From the IMG/VR virus record IMGVR_UViG_3300035670_000083, positions 1-64,000 of that record: a stretch of DNA of 64,000 nt. The stretch is one strand, 5' to 3'. This DNA is from a virus. Below, piece after piece: positions 1 to 8,592 of the stretch (position 1 is its first letter; the number at the start of each line of letters is the position of its first letter). The notes below the pieces were generated by a model. That model was given only the letters and a program-made list of their open reading frames with translations. It searched no databases and had not been told where the DNA came from. Both the position numbers and the translations under genes were made by a program.

Positions 1-1
1 G

Positions 2-988
2 GATAAAAAAGTTGGTGATGAATGGCAACCAGTTGATGTATCTACTTCTGATTTTGCAGAAGTTAGAAATGATAAAGAGAATTATCGTTTAAGAAATAAT
101 AATCCAAGTGAATCTTTTTCTGAGTTCCGTGATGAGGGTCCAAGGGGTGGAGATGCTTTTCTTTTAGATACTAAAAAGGCATTATCACAAAATCAAATTG
201 GTCCTTCTTGGGATGCTTTTATTGAGTGTTTAAGAGAAGGTTCTTTATTTGCTATAATAACAGCAAGAGGACACGAACCCGAAACAATAAGAAAATCTGT
301 CGAGTATATAATAGATAATGTTTTATCTGAAGAAGATAGGTTTTTATTATACTCAAATTGTTTGAAACATGCTTATATTTTTGCACACGAAGAAGAATTT
401 GATAGAATACCTAAAGGAACTTTAACACAAACTCCACTTATTAAAACTTATTTGGATGAATGTTCTTATTATGGTGTTTCTTCAAATTCATTTGCAAGTG
501 AGTTTGGAGGTGGTAGTGCTTCTAATCCAGAGAAAGCAAAGGAATTGGCTCTTCAAAAATTTATAGACAAGTGTAATCAATTGGGTAAAAAAGTTGGTGC
601 TAAATCGGTTTCAATTGGTTTTTCTGATGATGATCCTAAGAATGTCGAGCATGTTAGAACATATTTCAAGGAAAGATCGGCTTTAGAAAATGAATTAATG
701 CCACATGATGTTAAGTTCAATTTATACAAAACCACGGATAGAAAATTAAAAGGTGGTGAAAGAACTAAATTTCATCCGGTAGAAGAAGCAGCAGATTCAT
801 CGATTGCTCCTGGAATGCAAACTTCAGTTATGGCATTTTCACAATTCAATAACATGAAAGATAGAATGTTTACTGATCCTAATGAGTATGATAAATCAAT
901 GGAATTAGGAACAAAACAATTGGCTAAGATGTCAAAGGAAAATACTAAATCTATTTCAAATAGAAGAAAAAAAAAGATTAAGAAATGA
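2..988 (+). CDS. HAD-like phosphatase-type protein, 5' end outside window
   Basis: The reading frame is open from the first bases of the window, so the start lies upstream; TTG at 362 is only an internal codon. Visible segments are AIITARGHEPETIRKSVEYI, which looks like the second conserved motif region of HAD enzymes, and SIGFSDDDPKNVEHV, which looks like the acidic metal-binding region. The first catalytic DxD motif would lie outside the window or near its edge. The last 40 residues are basic (RRKKKIKK) and the stop overlaps the next start (ATGA). Substrate unknown. Phage HAD proteins act as nucleic-acid end phosphatases or nucleotidases, but the sequence does not decide between them. Confidence 0.6.
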   Translation, partial: DKKVGDEWQPVDVSTSDFAEVRNDKENYRLRNNNPSESFSEFRDEGPRGGDAFLLDTKKALSQNQIGPSWDAFIECLREGSLFAIITARGHEPETIRKSVEYIIDNVLSEEDRFLLYSNCLKHAYIFAHEEEFDRIPKGTLTQTPLIKTYLDECSYYGVSSNSFASEFGGGSASNPEKAKELALQKFIDKCNQLGKKVGAKSVSIGFSDDDPKNVEHVRTYFKERSALENELMPHDVKFNLYKTTDRKLKGGERTKFHPVEEAADSSIAPGMQTSVMAFSQFNNMKDRMFTDPNEYDKSMELGTKQLAKMSKENTKSISNRRKKKIKK

Positions 989-1641
989 AACACTTAAAAA
1001 GATTTGAAAATATGGAATCCAGAGATTCAATGTGTGATTATTTAAGCAAAAAATGTGGTTATGATATGACTGAATTAGAATCAATGTCAGACTCGGAATT
1101 GAAAGTTTGTTATGATAAAGAATGTGGAATGAATGAAAAAAAGAAAGAAAAATGGATTCAAGACGCAATAAAAAGTCCAGGTTCTTTAAGAAAGGAATTA
1201 AAGAAAAAAGAAGGTGAAAAAATCACTAAAGCTGAAATCAATCAAGAGTTGAATAAATTGAAAAAGAAAGACAAAGATCCAGATAAAAAAGGCGTTCAAG
1301 GTCTATCAAAGAGTGATTTAAAAAGATTCAAAAAATTAAATTTGGCTAAAACACTTAAAGGGATGAACGAAGGACATTCAGATACGAACAATTATATGTT
1401 CTTTGCAAATTTAGAGAATATTTGTAAAATGGCTCAAGAGATTTTAGAAATGGATAAAAGTAAAATTGACGAAATGTTAACACAAGGACACGATTGGGCG
1501 ACTGATCATATATCAGCTTCTAAAGAATCAATAGAACACGTTCACGATTGGTTAAATTCATCATCTGAAGATGTAGAATTTCACGAAGGTGATATAGAAA
1601 CAGAAAAAAATATAAAAGGATTCGATAATTTTGAAAATTAA
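985..1641 (+). CDS. Leader-bearing phage head-type protein, unknown function
   Basis: 218 aa beginning MKHLKRFENMES, the short leader shared by many proteins here and similar to the T4 capsid-targeting sequence. A lysine-rich middle (about 50-125) contains a WIQDAIKSPGSLRKELKKKE segment of the kind found in small basic phage head proteins; the C-terminal third is acidic and histidine-containing. The start overlaps the upstream stop (ATGA), so the two genes are probably translationally coupled. A bidirectional terminator follows directly. Packaging into the head is inferred from the leader only. Confidence 0.75.
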   Translation: MKHLKRFENMESRDSMCDYLSKKCGYDMTELESMSDSELKVCYDKECGMNEKKKEKWIQDAIKSPGSLRKELKKKEGEKITKAEINQELNKLKKKDKDPDKKGVQGLSKSDLKRFKKLNLAKTLKGMNEGHSDTNNYMFFANLENICKMAQEILEMDKSKIDEMLTQGHDWATDHISASKESIEHVHDWLNSSSEDVEFHEGDIETEKNIKGFDNFEN

Positions 1642-1673
1642 AAAAAACCCACTCATTTGAGTGGGTTTTTTTT
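1641..1673. terminator. Bidirectional intrinsic terminator
   Basis: Perfect stem AACCCACTC/GAGTGGGTT with a 4-nt loop, flanked by an A run on the left and a T run on the right. It lies between converging genes and can work on both strands. Confidence 0.85.
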
Positions 1674-2694
1674 ATGCAACTTCCATAACTTTTACAGACT
1701 CTACCGTATTAACTAATTTATTAACAATCTGATAAGGATCTGCATTTGAAGCAGGTCTTCTATCTTCTAAATATCCTTTCCAATTGTTTTGAGACATTGA
1801 AATTGGAATTCTGATTGAAGCTCCTCTGTCTGATACACCATATGAGAACATATCAATATGTTGCGTTTCGTGTAATCCAGTTAATCTTTGCTCGTTTGAT
1901 GATCCATATACTGCAATGTGATCCTTATGATTTTTTCTTAAAGTTTCACATATTTCATTGACATAATCTTCACCTCCTTCTTCTCTTAATCTTTTATTAG
2001 AAAAATTAACATGAAGTCCAGATCCATTCCAATCTCCTTTAACAGGCTTTGGATGAAATTCAACTTTGACACCATATTTTTCAGTTATTCTAAAAAGAAG
2101 GTAACGGCTTAACCAAAGATCATCTCCTGCTTGTTTTGTTCCCTTTCCTAAAATCTGATATTCCCATTGTCCTAACATAACTTCTGCATTAATTCCAGTA
2201 ATATTAAGTCCTGATTTTAAACAGATATTAAAATGTTCTTCAACAATATCTCTACCAGCAACATTATCGATTCCAACTGAACAATAATACATTCCTTGTG
2301 GACTTGGATATCCTCTTTCCGGGAATCCTAAAGGTCTTTCATTAAAAGTCAAAGTATATTCTTGTTCAAACCCAAACCAATAATCATCGTTATCTTTAAT
2401 TTGATTCCTTTTATTAGTTAGATGTGGTGTTCCGTCTGGATTTAATACCTCACACATAACTAAATAAGAAGGAATACCACCTTGATTTGTTCTCTCAATA
2501 TCCATAATAATTCTAACAGGATTTAAGATACAATCAGATGATTTTCCTTCTGCTTGTTTAGTTGAAGATCCGTCAAATGACCATTGTGGGCAATCTTCTA
2601 ATCCATTGAAATCATCTGTGATTACTTTTGTTTTGCTTCTTAGGTTAGCTTCTGGTTGGTATCCATCTAACCAAATATATTCGAGTTTTACCAT
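1672..2694 (-). CDS. glnA: Glutamine synthetase, type II (GSII)
   Basis: 340 aa, full length for the short eukaryote-like GSII family, which makes glutamine from glutamate, ammonia and ATP. Family signatures are all present: SFDGSSTKQAEGKSSD near the N terminus, GINAEVMLGQWEYQI, KPVKGDWNGSGLHVNFS, LTGLHETQH, DRGASIRIP and EDRRPASNADPY. No truncation or lost active-site block is visible, so it is probably active. It is the first gene read leftwards from about 3.5 kb, after a phosphoesterase. In an infected cell it could raise glutamine for nucleotide synthesis or bypass adenylylation-type control of the host enzyme; this role is inferred. A complete GS is an unusual phage metabolic gene. Confidence 0.96.
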   Translation of the reverse strand: MVKLEYIWLDGYQPEANLRSKTKVITDDFNGLEDCPQWSFDGSSTKQAEGKSSDCILNPVRIIMDIERTNQGGIPSYLVMCEVLNPDGTPHLTNKRNQIKDNDDYWFGFEQEYTLTFNERPLGFPERGYPSPQGMYYCSVGIDNVAGRDIVEEHFNICLKSGLNITGINAEVMLGQWEYQILGKGTKQAGDDLWLSRYLLFRITEKYGVKVEFHPKPVKGDWNGSGLHVNFSNKRLREEGGEDYVNEICETLRKNHKDHIAVYGSSNEQRLTGLHETQHIDMFSYGVSDRGASIRIPISMSQNNWKGYLEDRRPASNADPYQIVNKLVNTVESVKVMEVA

Positions 2695-2737
2695 AAATTT
2701 TTGAGTTTTTTCTTTTTATTTGAAAAAAATCAAAAGT

Positions 2738-3481
2738 TTATATTTGTCTGAAAATATTTATTCCTAAAGCAACAAACTCACATCCTTCGTGATAAAAGTA
2801 ATGATCAGAGTGAAAGTGTCCATTATAAAATCCTTTTATATCATTCGACTTTTTTATCTCTGTATATAATTTAGTCATATTAGCTCTTTCTTCTCTAAGA
2901 TCTTGAAGTAAAGTAGGATCTCCTTGAGCATAAGAATAAACTAATCCATTAAATTTAATTGGTTGACAAAAATCTGGTGAAGTGTGACAAATTACTCTAT
3001 CAATTCCTCTGATATTTTTTGCGAACTCAAAATCAAAGTTTACTATTTCATCTTCCCAATAATATTTTGTAGAGTTTATAAGGTCTCTTTTTTTAGATTG
3101 TTCTCTATCAATAGATACTGCTCCTCCAATGAAAAGTATATTCTCACCATTTATATTTAAAACCGAATAATCTTCTACAAAAAGTATGTTTGTTAATTTA
3201 CTTTTAATTTCTTTGAAGTTCTCATTTTTAAACCAACTTGGATTATCGTGATTTCCTCTTATTACTAAAAGATGTGAATCAAATTCAACTAAACATTGAT
3301 TTAATATTAGTAAGTTCTTTTCATCAGTTTCTATAGAATCATATCCGATTCTAAAGTCTCCAACTTGAATATAACATATTTTATCCATTTGGATTTTAAG
3401 CAAGTGATTTACTATGACACGCCAAGCGCCATGTATATCACCCAAAAGGATTCTCATATTATATTCATTATAAAGTTTCAT
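2738..3481 (-). CDS. Calcineurin-like metallophosphoesterase
   Basis: 247 aa with the full set of metal-binding motifs in order: LLGDIHGAW (DxH), VGDFRIG (GDxxxxG), VIRGNHDNP (GNHD), VICHTSP and NGHFHSDH (GHxH). This superfamily hydrolyses phosphomonoesters or phosphodiesters with two metal ions; the substrate cannot be read from the sequence. ATG at 3481 gives MKLYNEYNMRILLGD; the inner ATG (MRILLGD) is a possible alternative start. Same strand as the glutamine synthetase and divergent from the gene at 3534. Confidence 0.9.
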   Translation of the reverse strand: MKLYNEYNMRILLGDIHGAWRVIVNHLLKIQMDKICYIQVGDFRIGYDSIETDEKNLLILNQCLVEFDSHLLVIRGNHDNPSWFKNENFKEIKSKLTNILFVEDYSVLNINGENILFIGGAVSIDREQSKKRDLINSTKYYWEDEIVNFDFEFAKNIRGIDRVICHTSPDFCQPIKFNGLVYSYAQGDPTLLQDLREERANMTKLYTEIKKSNDIKGFYNGHFHSDHYFYHEGCEFVALGINIFRQI

Positions 3482-3533
3482 AACTACAAATATACAGAAA
3501 AGTTTGATAAGTTTAAAATTTTATATATAGATT

Positions 3534-5357
3534 ATGTTATCTTATTTAGAATTTTTAATAGAGAATAAATTAACTTTAAGTTTGTATTTTTCTACTGAAC
3601 TAAAGAAATTACTTAACAATATTAGTAAATCAAGTCAACCTGGTTATGAAATTGCTAAGTATCTTTTAAGTTGCCATAATCTTCCTAATAAGAGGTATGA
3701 AATGACATTTGTTGATATAACAGATAAAAATGATAAGATTAGTTTTTTACAGGTAAATAGAGCAAAAAGATTTTTTGATGAAAATGGTGATAAAAAGAAG
3801 ATTGATGATTGGGCTTTTGATCAATGGTATAATAAAACTTTAAATATGCCTGGTAAAGTTTGGAAAGAACAAAGATCTGAGATTGGAATAGGTAAATTCA
3901 CCAATAAGATATATCAGAATGATAAGAAGTCGATAACTTCAAAGGAATTAGAGAATTTTGTTAACCTTTATAAATCATTTTATGATTTGGAAAATAAATC
4001 TTTATCTAGATTTGAAGTTGTTTCAGGAGAAGATATAAAAAAATGGTATCTGAATGAGAATTACGCTGAACAAAAAGGTCAATTAGGTTCTTCTTGTATG
4101 AGACATAAATCATGTCAAAATTATTTTGGAATTTATACTCAGAATCCAGAAGTTGTTTCTTTAGTAATTCTTAAAAGTCCTGAAGATGATACTAAAATAG
4201 TTGGAAGAGCTTTACTTTGGAAAAGTGTTAAAGGAAATAAAATTATGGATAGAGTGTATTTCATAAATGACTCAGATAAAATACTTTTTGAAAAATTTGC
4301 TGAAAAAAATGGTTGGATATCAAAAGAAGATATGACTTGGGAAGAACTTGAAAAAAATCAAATACAATTGAAAAAATGGAAATTTGATTACTATCCTTAT
4401 TTAGATACATTTTGTTTTTTAAATAAAAGTACTGGTTTATTATCTACTGATGAAGACCTTTGGCCTGGGCAAGGATATATTAGACTACAATCTACTGGAG
4501 GTTATTTTGACGATGATGATGTGGTATGGGATGATTACAATGAGGAATATATTCCAAGAGAAGATGCTGCTTATTGTCAAAGAAGTGGTGAGTGGGTAAA
4601 CTCAGAGAATGCTATTTGGTTAGAGTATAGAGACGAATATGCTCACCCTGGTCGTGATGAAACTTGTTACTCTAAATATGACGACTCTAATTATTACCTT
4701 GATGATTGTATTTTTTCAGAAATTTTGAATGATTATTTTTTAAGTGACGATGTTATTGAGATAGTTATTGATAAGCATGCCTATAATGATTATGTTCATG
4801 TTGATTTAAAGAATTCTTTAGTAGATATAGAAATTGGTGGTACAACCTATAAAACTCTTGATTTATTAACTATGATAAACCCTATTACCGGAGTTAGAGG
4901 ATTCAAGGAAAATGTGATAAAAGAGATTAAGAATGATTATGAGATTGTAAGTGATGATGAATTGAATAATTACATAAGAAATTTAGATATTGATTTAAAT
5001 TTAAATGATTTGAATATTATATCTAATTATATTGATGATTACCATATAATAAATCAATTTAAATCAGATAAAAATGAATTTGTAAATATAATTAAACTTC
5101 TATTGATAACTTCACCAAAAAAGGGAGAGAGAAGTATGGATAATATTAATAGAAATGCACAAAAAGATGAAATATATTCCAAACTTAAAGAAGACACGAA
5201 AAGGAGAATTAAATCATATTTCTCGAGCTTTTCTTTGAACTATCTCAAATTGTCAGAATCACTTTTAATTAAGATTTTGAAAGATCCGCAGATGCTTGTG
5301 TCTTACATTACAAAAAAGAAATTGACATATTCTGATTTGAGAAAATTGGTTATTTAA
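3534..5357 (+). CDS. Large conserved-type phage protein with leader, unknown function
   Basis: 607 aa. The N terminus MLSYLEFLIENK is one of the closest matches in the window to the T4 capsid-targeting sequence MKTYQEFI. Residues about 170-270 hold GSSCMRHKSCQNYFGIY and VGRALLWKS, an arrangement I associate with uncharacterised phage proteins. The middle (about 310-400) is rich in Asp, Tyr and spaced Cys (AYCQRSGEWVNSEN, ETCYSKYDDSNYYLDDC) and may bind metal. The C-terminal 200 residues look helical. Function not recognised. A 29-nt gap separates it from the primase gene, so they are probably co-transcribed. Confidence 0.75.
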   Translation: MLSYLEFLIENKLTLSLYFSTELKKLLNNISKSSQPGYEIAKYLLSCHNLPNKRYEMTFVDITDKNDKISFLQVNRAKRFFDENGDKKKIDDWAFDQWYNKTLNMPGKVWKEQRSEIGIGKFTNKIYQNDKKSITSKELENFVNLYKSFYDLENKSLSRFEVVSGEDIKKWYLNENYAEQKGQLGSSCMRHKSCQNYFGIYTQNPEVVSLVILKSPEDDTKIVGRALLWKSVKGNKIMDRVYFINDSDKILFEKFAEKNGWISKEDMTWEELEKNQIQLKKWKFDYYPYLDTFCFLNKSTGLLSTDEDLWPGQGYIRLQSTGGYFDDDDVVWDDYNEEYIPREDAAYCQRSGEWVNSENAIWLEYRDEYAHPGRDETCYSKYDDSNYYLDDCIFSEILNDYFLSDDVIEIVIDKHAYNDYVHVDLKNSLVDIEIGGTTYKTLDLLTMINPITGVRGFKENVIKEIKNDYEIVSDDELNNYIRNLDIDLNLNDLNIISNYIDDYHIINQFKSDKNEFVNIIKLLLITSPKKGERSMDNINRNAQKDEIYSKLKEDTKRRIKSYFSSFSLNYLKLSESLLIKILKDPQMLVSYITKKKLTYSDLRKLVI

Positions 5358-5389
5358 ACTTAGATAATTAATTATTATATCATGTTTTG

Positions 5390-6574
5390 ATGGATATTAA
5401 TTATATAAAATCAGTTGTACAAAAAATTCTTAATAAAGAGTTTGCTAACTCCTATAAAAGACAGATTAAACCTTATGAGGATAGGATAAATTTCGCTTGT
5501 CCATATTGTGGAGATTCTCATAGTAATGTAAGATCCAAAAGAGGTAATATTTGGTTCAATAAATTGATTTATGTTTGTTTCAATTGTGATAAAAGAACTT
5601 CCTTTGATAGATTAGCAAAGGACTTTAATGAGATTTTAGATCCTGATAAAAAATTAGAAATAATCCATCATTTAGAATCTAATATAGATTATTCTGATTA
5701 TGAGAATGATTTTGTAGAAACTAGATTGGATGATTTGATAAGTTTGAAAGATCTTGAAGATGTTTTCAATGTTAAGAAATTGTCTCCAATATTTGATTTC
5801 AAACCTGTTCAATATAACAGCGGTATTTATAAATATCTAATAGGAAGAGGAATACCTCCTAATTTACATAAGGACATTTATCAGGCTAAATATTCTAAAG
5901 GTGATGAAGGATATGAACATATTATTGTTTTCTTAAATAGAAGAGAAGACAAAGTATTAGGTCTTCAGGTTAGAAATTTAAAAGGAGGAAAACGGAGATT
6001 TTTTGTTATTTATAACTGGGAGCATCTTTATCGATGGGTTAATGGAGAAGATGTTGAAATTGATTTAACAAAAAGTGTTATTTATAATAAATTGTCATAT
6101 TTTTTTAATATTCTTAATGTTAATTTTGAAAAAAAGATAACTCTATTTGAGGGATTCTTGGATTCTTTATTTTATCCTAATTCAATTGGTATGATTGGTG
6201 TTAATACTGATGATAGATTTTTAAGAAAAAATAATTTAGATTTACAATATTTCTATGATAATGATAGTACTGGTCATAAAAATTCTGCTTTTAAGATAAA
6301 GTCCGGTGATTCTGTTTTTCTCTGGAAAAAATTATTCAATGATATAGTTGAAAGAAAAAAGACTGATGATCCACATAAGTTACTTTATCGTATATCAAAA
6401 GTTAAAGACTTAAACAAATTGGCTGAGTTAATTCCCGATCCATATAAAAAGTTAAATCTCTCGAACTACTTTTCAGAAGATGAAACTGATATAAGATGGA
6501 TTCCAAAAATAGTTTGGGTTAAACGTGATGATGAGAAAGATTACAATAAGGAGTTTAAATTTAAAGATTGGTAA
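5390..6574 (+). CDS. DNA primase (zinc finger plus TOPRIM)
   Basis: 394 aa from ATG 5390 (a TTG one codon earlier is less likely). A zinc-binding domain lies at about 37-66 (CPYCGDSH, then CFNC), as in the CHC2-type fingers of bacterial and T4/T7 primases. ITLFEGFLDSLF (about 255-267) gives the TOPRIM glutamate, and DLQYFYDNDSTGH (about 292-305) fits the acidic second motif. It would make RNA primers for lagging-strand synthesis and act with a helicase encoded elsewhere. No helicase domain is fused. Confidence 0.85.
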   Translation: MDINYIKSVVQKILNKEFANSYKRQIKPYEDRINFACPYCGDSHSNVRSKRGNIWFNKLIYVCFNCDKRTSFDRLAKDFNEILDPDKKLEIIHHLESNIDYSDYENDFVETRLDDLISLKDLEDVFNVKKLSPIFDFKPVQYNSGIYKYLIGRGIPPNLHKDIYQAKYSKGDEGYEHIIVFLNRREDKVLGLQVRNLKGGKRRFFVIYNWEHLYRWVNGEDVEIDLTKSVIYNKLSYFFNILNVNFEKKITLFEGFLDSLFYPNSIGMIGVNTDDRFLRKNNLDLQYFYDNDSTGHKNSAFKIKSGDSVFLWKKLFNDIVERKKTDDPHKLLYRISKVKDLNKLAELIPDPYKKLNLSNYFSEDETDIRWIPKIVWVKRDDEKDYNKEFKFKDW

Positions 6575-6578
6575 TAAG

Positions 6579-7052
6579 TTAAACAAAAGGTATTTTTTGA
6601 CTTTTATACTTTGGATTTTTCTGTTTTAAGTACTCAGTGAATTCTATATTTCCTCGTTCATTGTTACAATCAAAGCAACATACCATTAGATTAACTTGTG
6701 AATTATTTCCTCCTTCTGATATTGGTATGATATGATCAGTTGTAGCATTTTCTTCATTCAGTTCGCATTCACAATAGATACATTTAGCATTTCTATGTTT
6801 TTTAAGAAAATCTTTTGCGAATCCAGAGGTTCTTCTTTTAACATTTTTACCATTCCATTTTAATCCAATTACAATGAAATTTTTAAGATGTTTGTATTTT
6901 TTACGGTAAATTGTACAAGATCTATAATTTGGATTTCTCCAAATAAAAAATCTTAGAATCCATTTCCATTTTTTGAAATCATCTTCAGATACTGAAATAA
7001 AGTGCTGATGATTTGATTTATTTATAAGTTTTATTAACTTGACTATATTCAT
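6579..7052 (-). CDS. HNH endonuclease, probable homing type
   Basis: 157 aa. The C-terminal half carries a complete HNH core: CIYCECEL zinc knuckle, TTDHIIPISEGGNN with the catalytic His, and CCFDCNNERGN with the second zinc pair and the Asn. The N-terminal 80 residues are basic and aromatic and could bind DNA. It lies 4 nt after the primase stop on the opposite strand. Free-standing HNH genes next to replication genes are typical homing endonucleases of T4-like phages; the target here is not known. Confidence 0.85.
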   Translation of the reverse strand: MNIVKLIKLINKSNHQHFISVSEDDFKKWKWILRFFIWRNPNYRSCTIYRKKYKHLKNFIVIGLKWNGKNVKRRTSGFAKDFLKKHRNAKCIYCECELNEENATTDHIIPISEGGNNSQVNLMVCCFDCNNERGNIEFTEYLKQKNPKYKSQKIPFV

Positions 7053-7111
7053 TTAATTGATAACATTTGTGTTATCTTCTTCTCTCTTTATATTAAACTA
7101 AATATTTAAGT

Positions 7112-7459
7112 TTATTTATTAGATTTTGTTAAAAAATCAATAACTTCGTCTATAGTCTTAAATTTCTTTTTATCAACATGGAACATTTCAGTTTCTGAAT
7201 AGAAATTGATTTTCTTACCATCATAATTAATTTGATTATTAACTACTTCGGTTCCTAATTTTTTTGCTAATTCATCAAGTAATTTATTTCCGATATATTC
7301 ATCTTCTTCCTCTAACATATCTGAGTCTTCTTCCATTTCTTGTAGCTCATCATATTTATCTGATGCTGCTTCTAAATCTTCTGTTGATATTTCATCTGCC
7401 TCTGGATTGATGTCCAGATCTTCTTTTATATAATTTTCAAACTTTTTTAAAATTTTCAT
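7112..7459 (-). CDS. Small acidic leader-bearing protein
   Basis: 115 aa beginning MKILKKFENYIKEDLD, a capsid-targeting-like leader. An acidic stretch (about 20-55, EELEAASDKYDELQEMEEDS-like) is followed by a compact C-terminal part with alternating hydrophobics (INYDGKKINFYSE). A TTAATATATA promoter-like element ends 21 nt before the start. No enzyme motif. Confidence 0.7.
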   Translation of the reverse strand: MKILKKFENYIKEDLDINPEADEISTEDLEAASDKYDELQEMEEDSDMLEEEDEYIGNKLLDELAKKLGTEVVNNQINYDGKKINFYSETEMFHVDKKKFKTIDEVIDFLTKSNK

Positions 7460-7480
7460 AATTGGTTAAATATTTTTTAT

Positions 7481-7490
7481 TATATATTAA
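7481..7490 (-). promoter_or_regulatory. TTAATATATA promoter-like element
   Basis: The consensus TTAATATATA appears as its complement here, 21 nt from the ATG at 7459. The same word sits 20-24 nt before many starts in the window. It resembles T4 late promoters (TATAAATA) in being a single AT-only box; promoter activity is inferred from the fixed spacing. Confidence 0.55.
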
Positions 7491-7491
7491 A

Positions 7492-7989
7492 TTATTTTTC
7501 TGTGTTTTTTATCTCATCAACTATATAATCTATAAATGAATCAAATTCATATTCTAATCCTTCTATAAAATCAAATATGTCATAAACTAATTCTCTATTT
7601 TTTTGTTTAATATTTTTATAGAATTCTACCGATATATTATTGTTTGAATAAACAATTATTTTACCCTGTAGTCTGCCTTCTATCTTGGATCCATTTTCAA
7701 AATTGATGTCTGGTGTATATAATATTCCTGAAATGTGAATTTCATCACCATAGTTTTTTATATCACTTAACTCAAATCTGAATCTATTGTAGTCGTCTTC
7801 AAAGATTATTTCACTTTCTCTGTATTTTAATTTCTTGTGTAACTCTTCTTGATTATTTTCTTTGTGAGAATCTAGAAAATCTTTTTCATCACTGGAGATT
7901 GAGTCTATACCATACTTAGATATTTTATCTAGTATTTCATCCAATCTCTCTTGTGATGAGAATCCTTCGTATCTCATTAGATGTTTCAT
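7492..7989 (-). CDS. Leader-bearing protein with ILDKISKYG motif
   Basis: 165 aa. MKHLMRYEGFSSQER is the common leader. It is followed at about 17-43 by ILDKISKYGIDSISSDEKDF, a short helix-turn motif that I know from the tails of Bacteroidota proteins (rhomboid-associated, DUF6576-like). Related motifs recur in the genes ending at 31376 and 53812. The rest (about 60-165) alternates strands and ends with an acidic helix. Function unknown. Confidence 0.7.
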   Translation of the reverse strand: MKHLMRYEGFSSQERLDEILDKISKYGIDSISSDEKDFLDSHKENNQEELHKKLKYRESEIIFEDDYNRFRFELSDIKNYGDEIHISGILYTPDINFENGSKIEGRLQGKIIVYSNNNISVEFYKNIKQKNRELVYDIFDFIEGLEYEFDSFIDYIVDEIKNTEK

Positions 7990-8007
7990 AATATCTATAT
8001 ATTTTAG

Positions 8008-8355
8008 TTATTTGTGTAGGAGATCAAAATAATTAATATCTTTTATGTTTTCTATTTTATTTTTTATTGATTTGAAAACAACATCTGTAAATCCGTGTGT
8101 TTGATAAAGCATAAGATAATTATTATTCAATTTATCAATAATATCTGAAAAATCTTTGATTTTTTTAGACTCTAATAAAGATTTGATTTTTTCATTTCTA
8201 TTGTGTTTTATTTCTTCCTCTTTCAATGAATCGAAGAAAACTACCATTATTCCATCTCTTCCATCATGTGGGTGATTCAAAATTCTTTTTAAATCAAATC
8301 CATCGTAATAATTTATTTTAAAATCTTTAATCTCAGAAGAAGTTATCAGTTTCAT
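8008..8355 (-). CDS. Hypothetical protein
   Basis: 115 aa, not recognised. MKLITSSEIKDFKINYYDGF start, mixed charge, no transmembrane or catalytic motif. It overlaps the end of the upstream gene by 23 nt and precedes the leader-bearing gene ending at 7492, all on the minus strand. Confidence 0.6.
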   Translation of the reverse strand: MKLITSSEIKDFKINYYDGFDLKRILNHPHDGRDGIMVVFFDSLKEEEIKHNRNEKIKSLLESKKIKDFSDIIDKLNNNYLMLYQTHGFTDVVFKSIKNKIENIKDINYFDLLHK

Positions 8356-8575
8356 CCAATATTTGATTTATTTTTTCATCTCTGAATTGACTTTTTATTA
8401 TTTTATCAATAAATGATTTGAATTCCTCCTTTTCTTCATATTTTGTTTTGAATTCGTTAAAGTAAGATTCAGATATTTTAAGTAGTTTTAATTCTCCTTC
8501 ACTCAAAGAGGATTTAAACTTTTTATATTCTAAGTATTTGGTGAAAATGTTATATAACCTATGATTTTTCATCAT
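8333..8575 (-). CDS. Small helical hypothetical protein
   Basis: 80 aa (MMKNHRLYNIFTKYLEYKKF), lysine/glutamate-rich and apparently all-helical. Its start codons lie inside the right arm of a perfect 14-bp hairpin (8552-8584), so translation may be controlled by mRNA folding. Function unknown. Confidence 0.55.
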   Translation of the reverse strand: MMKNHRLYNIFTKYLEYKKFKSSLSEGELKLLKISESYFNEFKTKYEEKEEFKSFIDKIIKSQFRDEKINQILDETDNFF

Positions 8576-8584
8576 AGGTTATAT
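8552..8584 (-). promoter_or_regulatory. 14-bp perfect hairpin over a start codon
   Basis: ATATAACCTATGAT and its exact reverse complement, separated by a 5-nt loop. On the minus-strand transcript it begins 9 nt after the polymerase stop and covers the ATG of the 80-aa gene. It lacks the long U tract of the window's clear terminators, so a start-site hairpin or mRNA processing element is as likely as a terminator. Confidence 0.6.
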
Positions 8585-8592
8585 ATCATTCT

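Noticed and set aside
362-988. Separate gene starting at TTG 362
   Set aside because: The same frame is open back to base 2 and the HAD-like motif lies upstream of 362, so this is an internal codon of a longer gene.
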